15,697 nt of DNA from PALSA-555 sp036521915. GTDB taxonomy: Bacteria > Actinomycetota > Acidimicrobiia > IMCC26256 > PALSA-555. Under the pieces are notes generated by a model. That model was not told the origin of the DNA. It saw nothing but the letters and a program-made list of their open reading frames with translations, and did not search any database. This document shows, one piece after another, positions 14,026 through 15,697 of this stretch. Each line of letters starts with the position of its first letter. The first letter of the stretch is position 1. A program made the position numbers and the translations under genes. The DNA is taken from NCBI GenBank assembly GCA_036521915.1, contig DATDGU010000032.1:1-15697 (forward strand). The letters are read 5' to 3'.

Positions 14026-15697
14026 TCAGCTGATGCAGTCGGGTCCGAGCAGGATCCGCAGCTCGGCGTAGAGCCCGTTCGTGACGTCGACGCAGTAGTC
14101 GTCGGCGAGGCGCAGCACCGTGGTGCGCTCGGGCCGCTCGAGGTGCACGAACACGGGGCTGTCGCCGGGGTGACGGGCCAGGAGCTCGCGGAGCTCGCCG
14201 ACGCGGGTGTCGGAGAGCCGCGCCAGCTGCACGCGCAGGCGCACGGGCGCCGAGCCCTCGAGGGTGATCTCGGGGCGGGACAGCTCCATCGCGACGATCT
14301 TCGGCTGCTCGTCGCGGCGGTCGACCCGGCCGCGCACGCACACGATGGCGTCGTCCTCGAGCAGATGCCCATACTCGGTCATGGTCTTCGGGAACACCAT
14401 GACGTCGAGTGCGGCGCCGAGGTCCTCGAGCACGAACGTCGCCATGAGGTCGCCCTTGCGGGTGTACTTGCGGGCGAGCGACGTGACGATCCCGCCGACC
14501 GTCTTCGCCTCGCCCTCCCGGCCGTCGCGGAACTCGGCGAGTCTGCAGTCGACGTGGCGGCGCAGCGCGCTCTCGGTGCCGAGGAGCGGGTGGTCGCTCA
14601 CGTAGAGGCCGAGCATCTCCTTCTCGAAGTTGAGGCGGGTCTTGCGGTCGAACTCGGTGTCGGGGATCGCGGTCGGCTCGCCGAGCGTGGGGCCCTCGCC
14701 GTCGGTGCCGTCGCCGAAGAGGCTGAGGATCCCGGCGTCGCGCTCACGGCGTCGGGCGACGGCCTGGTCGACGATCGGCTCGAAGGCGTGGAGGAGTCCC
14801 TGGCGGGGGTGGCCGAGCGAGTCGAAGCCGCCGGCCTTGATGAGCGACTCGACGGTCCGCTTGTTCAGCGCCGCCAGGTCGACCCGGGCGCAGAAGTCGT
14901 GGAAGTCCTGGAACGGCCCGCCCTCGGTGCGGGCCTCGACGACCATCGCGACGACCCCCTCGCCGACGTTGCGGACCGCGGAGAGCCCGAAGCGGATCGA
15001 CGGGCGGTCGTCGACGCCGACGTGCACCGAGAAGTCCGAGACGGATTCGTTCACGTCGGGGACGAGCACCTCGATGTGCTGCTGGCGGCACTCGGAGAGG
15101 AACACCGCCGTCTGGTCCTTGTTGGTGCGGACGCTCGTGAGCAGCGCCGCGAGGTACTCGACGGGGAAGTTCGCCTTCAGGTAGGCGGTCTGGTAGGCGA
15201 GGTAGCCGTAGCCGACGCTGTGCGACTTGTTGAACGAGTAGTCGGCGAAAGGCTCGATCGTGTCGAAGATGCGCTCGCCGAACGCGCGGTCGTGGCCGAG
15301 CGCGACGCAGCCGTCGACGAACTTCGAGCGCTCCCGGGCGATGAGCGCCCGGTCCTTCTTGCCCGTCGCCTTGCGGAGGTTGTCGGCCTCCTCGAGCGTG
15401 TACCCGGCGAGGCGCTGCGCCACGAGCATGAGCTGCTCCTGGTAGATCATCAGCCCGTACGTCGGGGACAGGATCGGCTCGAGGTCGGGGTGCGGATAGT
15501 CGACCGGCCGCCGACCGTTCTTGCGATCGGCATACGCGGTGTGCCAGTTCTGGGCCATCGGGCCCGGCCGGTAGAGGGCGACCATGGCCGCGATGTCCTC
15601 GAACGTCGTCGGCGCGAGCCGCTGCAGCAGGGCGCGCACCGGCCCACCCTCCAGCTGGAACACGCCGATGGTGTCGCCCTTGCGCAGCAGATCGAAC
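14026..15697 (-). CDS. dnaE: DNA polymerase III subunit alpha (partial, N-terminus off the window)
   Basis: The visible 556 residues are the C-terminal half of the replicative C-family polymerase; the frame is open to the right edge and reads FDLLRKGDTIGVFQLEGGPV there, so the PHP domain and first part of the palm are outside. Recognisable blocks are DIAAMVALYRPGPM, YGLMIYQEQLMLVAQRLAGY, LRKATGKKDRALIARER and FNKSHSVGYGYLAYQTAYLK of the fingers. The tandem helix-hairpin-helix (LAALNKRTVESLIKAGGFDS) and an OB-fold (GGIVTSLARKYTRKGDLMAT) then follow. The tail ends LLGPDCIS. No damage is seen. It is the DnaE1 type by domain order; the error-prone ImuC/DnaE2 cannot be fully excluded without the N-terminus, but the OB and tail favour DnaE1. 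Confidence 0.95.
   Translation of the reverse strand, partial: FDLLRKGDTIGVFQLEGGPVRALLQRLAPTTFEDIAAMVALYRPGPMAQNWHTAYADRKNGRRPVDYPHPDLEPILSPTYGLMIYQEQLMLVAQRLAGYTLEEADNLRKATGKKDRALIARERSKFVDGCVALGHDRAFGERIFDTIEPFADYSFNKSHSVGYGYLAYQTAYLKANFPVEYLAALLTSVRTNKDQTAVFLSECRQQHIEVLVPDVNESVSDFSVHVGVDDRPSIRFGLSAVRNVGEGVVAMVVEARTEGGPFQDFHDFCARVDLAALNKRTVESLIKAGGFDSLGHPRQGLLHAFEPIVDQAVARRRERDAGILSLFGDGTDGEGPTLGEPTAIPDTEFDRKTRLNFEKEMLGLYVSDHPLLGTESALRRHVDCRLAEFRDGREGEAKTVGGIVTSLARKYTRKGDLMATFVLEDLGAALDVMVFPKTMTEYGHLLEDDAIVCVRGRVDRRDEQPKIVAMELSRPEITLEGSAPVRLRVQLARLSDTRVGELRELLARHPGDSPVFVHLERPERTTVLRLADDYCVDVTNGLYAELRILLGPDCIS

Noticed and set aside
1..15697. CRISPR array, rRNA or complete tRNA genes, transposase or insertion sequence
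   Set aside because: No regularly spaced repeats, no RNA-gene signatures and no transposase motifs were seen; the only mobility gene is the tyrosine recombinase.

Overview
This is a high-GC window (about 70% G+C by eye). Several genes point to an actinobacterium: a phosphatidylinositol-mannoside lipid set (pgsA, patA, pimA), a mycothiol-type cysteine ligase, an F420:NADP oxidoreductase and the actinobacterial EF-G-like factor EF-G2. A deep-branching lineage such as Acidimicrobiia is my inference from this gene mix; the sequence alone does not prove it.

Layout from left to right. At 1-2350 three minus-strand genes, read pgsA > patA > pimA, form an overlapping PIM-lipid operon; pimA runs off the left edge. 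At 2518-4530 the divergent plus-strand gene fusA2 encodes an EF-G-like GTPase. At about 4531-8919 lies an accessory island. It holds decayed and duplicated genes for a secreted glycine-rich protein, a secreted six-cysteine protein, small unknown genes and a tyrosine recombinase with a translationally coupled but frameshifted small gene. At 8920-13741 a long minus-strand run reads npdG > mshC > thrS > HIT-family phosphorylase > two-helix membrane protein, with gaps of 5-26 bp or 4-bp overlaps. A small leaderless membrane-protein gene sits on the plus strand at 13804-14007. The right edge holds the C-terminal half of dnaE on the minus strand.

In Mycobacterium tuberculosis thrS, the HIT-family Ap4A phosphorylase, pgsA1, patA and pimA are directly consecutive. 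Here the same order and orientation are kept, but the block is cut between the HIT/membrane pair and pgsA by about 6.6 kb that contains inverted fusA2 and the integrase-bearing island. Core genes are intact on both sides, while at least four loci inside the island carry frameshifts or are truncated. This fits insertion followed by decay.

Functionally, PgsA makes phosphatidylinositol phosphate, PimA adds the first mannose and PatA acylates it. MshC joins cysteine to glucosaminyl-inositol for mycothiol, NpdG exchanges hydride between F420 and NADP, and ThrS and the HIT enzyme concern threonyl-tRNA and diadenosine polyphosphates. The least explained features are the glycine-rich family present as separate leader, body and tail copies, and the C-terminal Phe-Thr-Gly tail it shares with an otherwise unrelated secreted protein next door.
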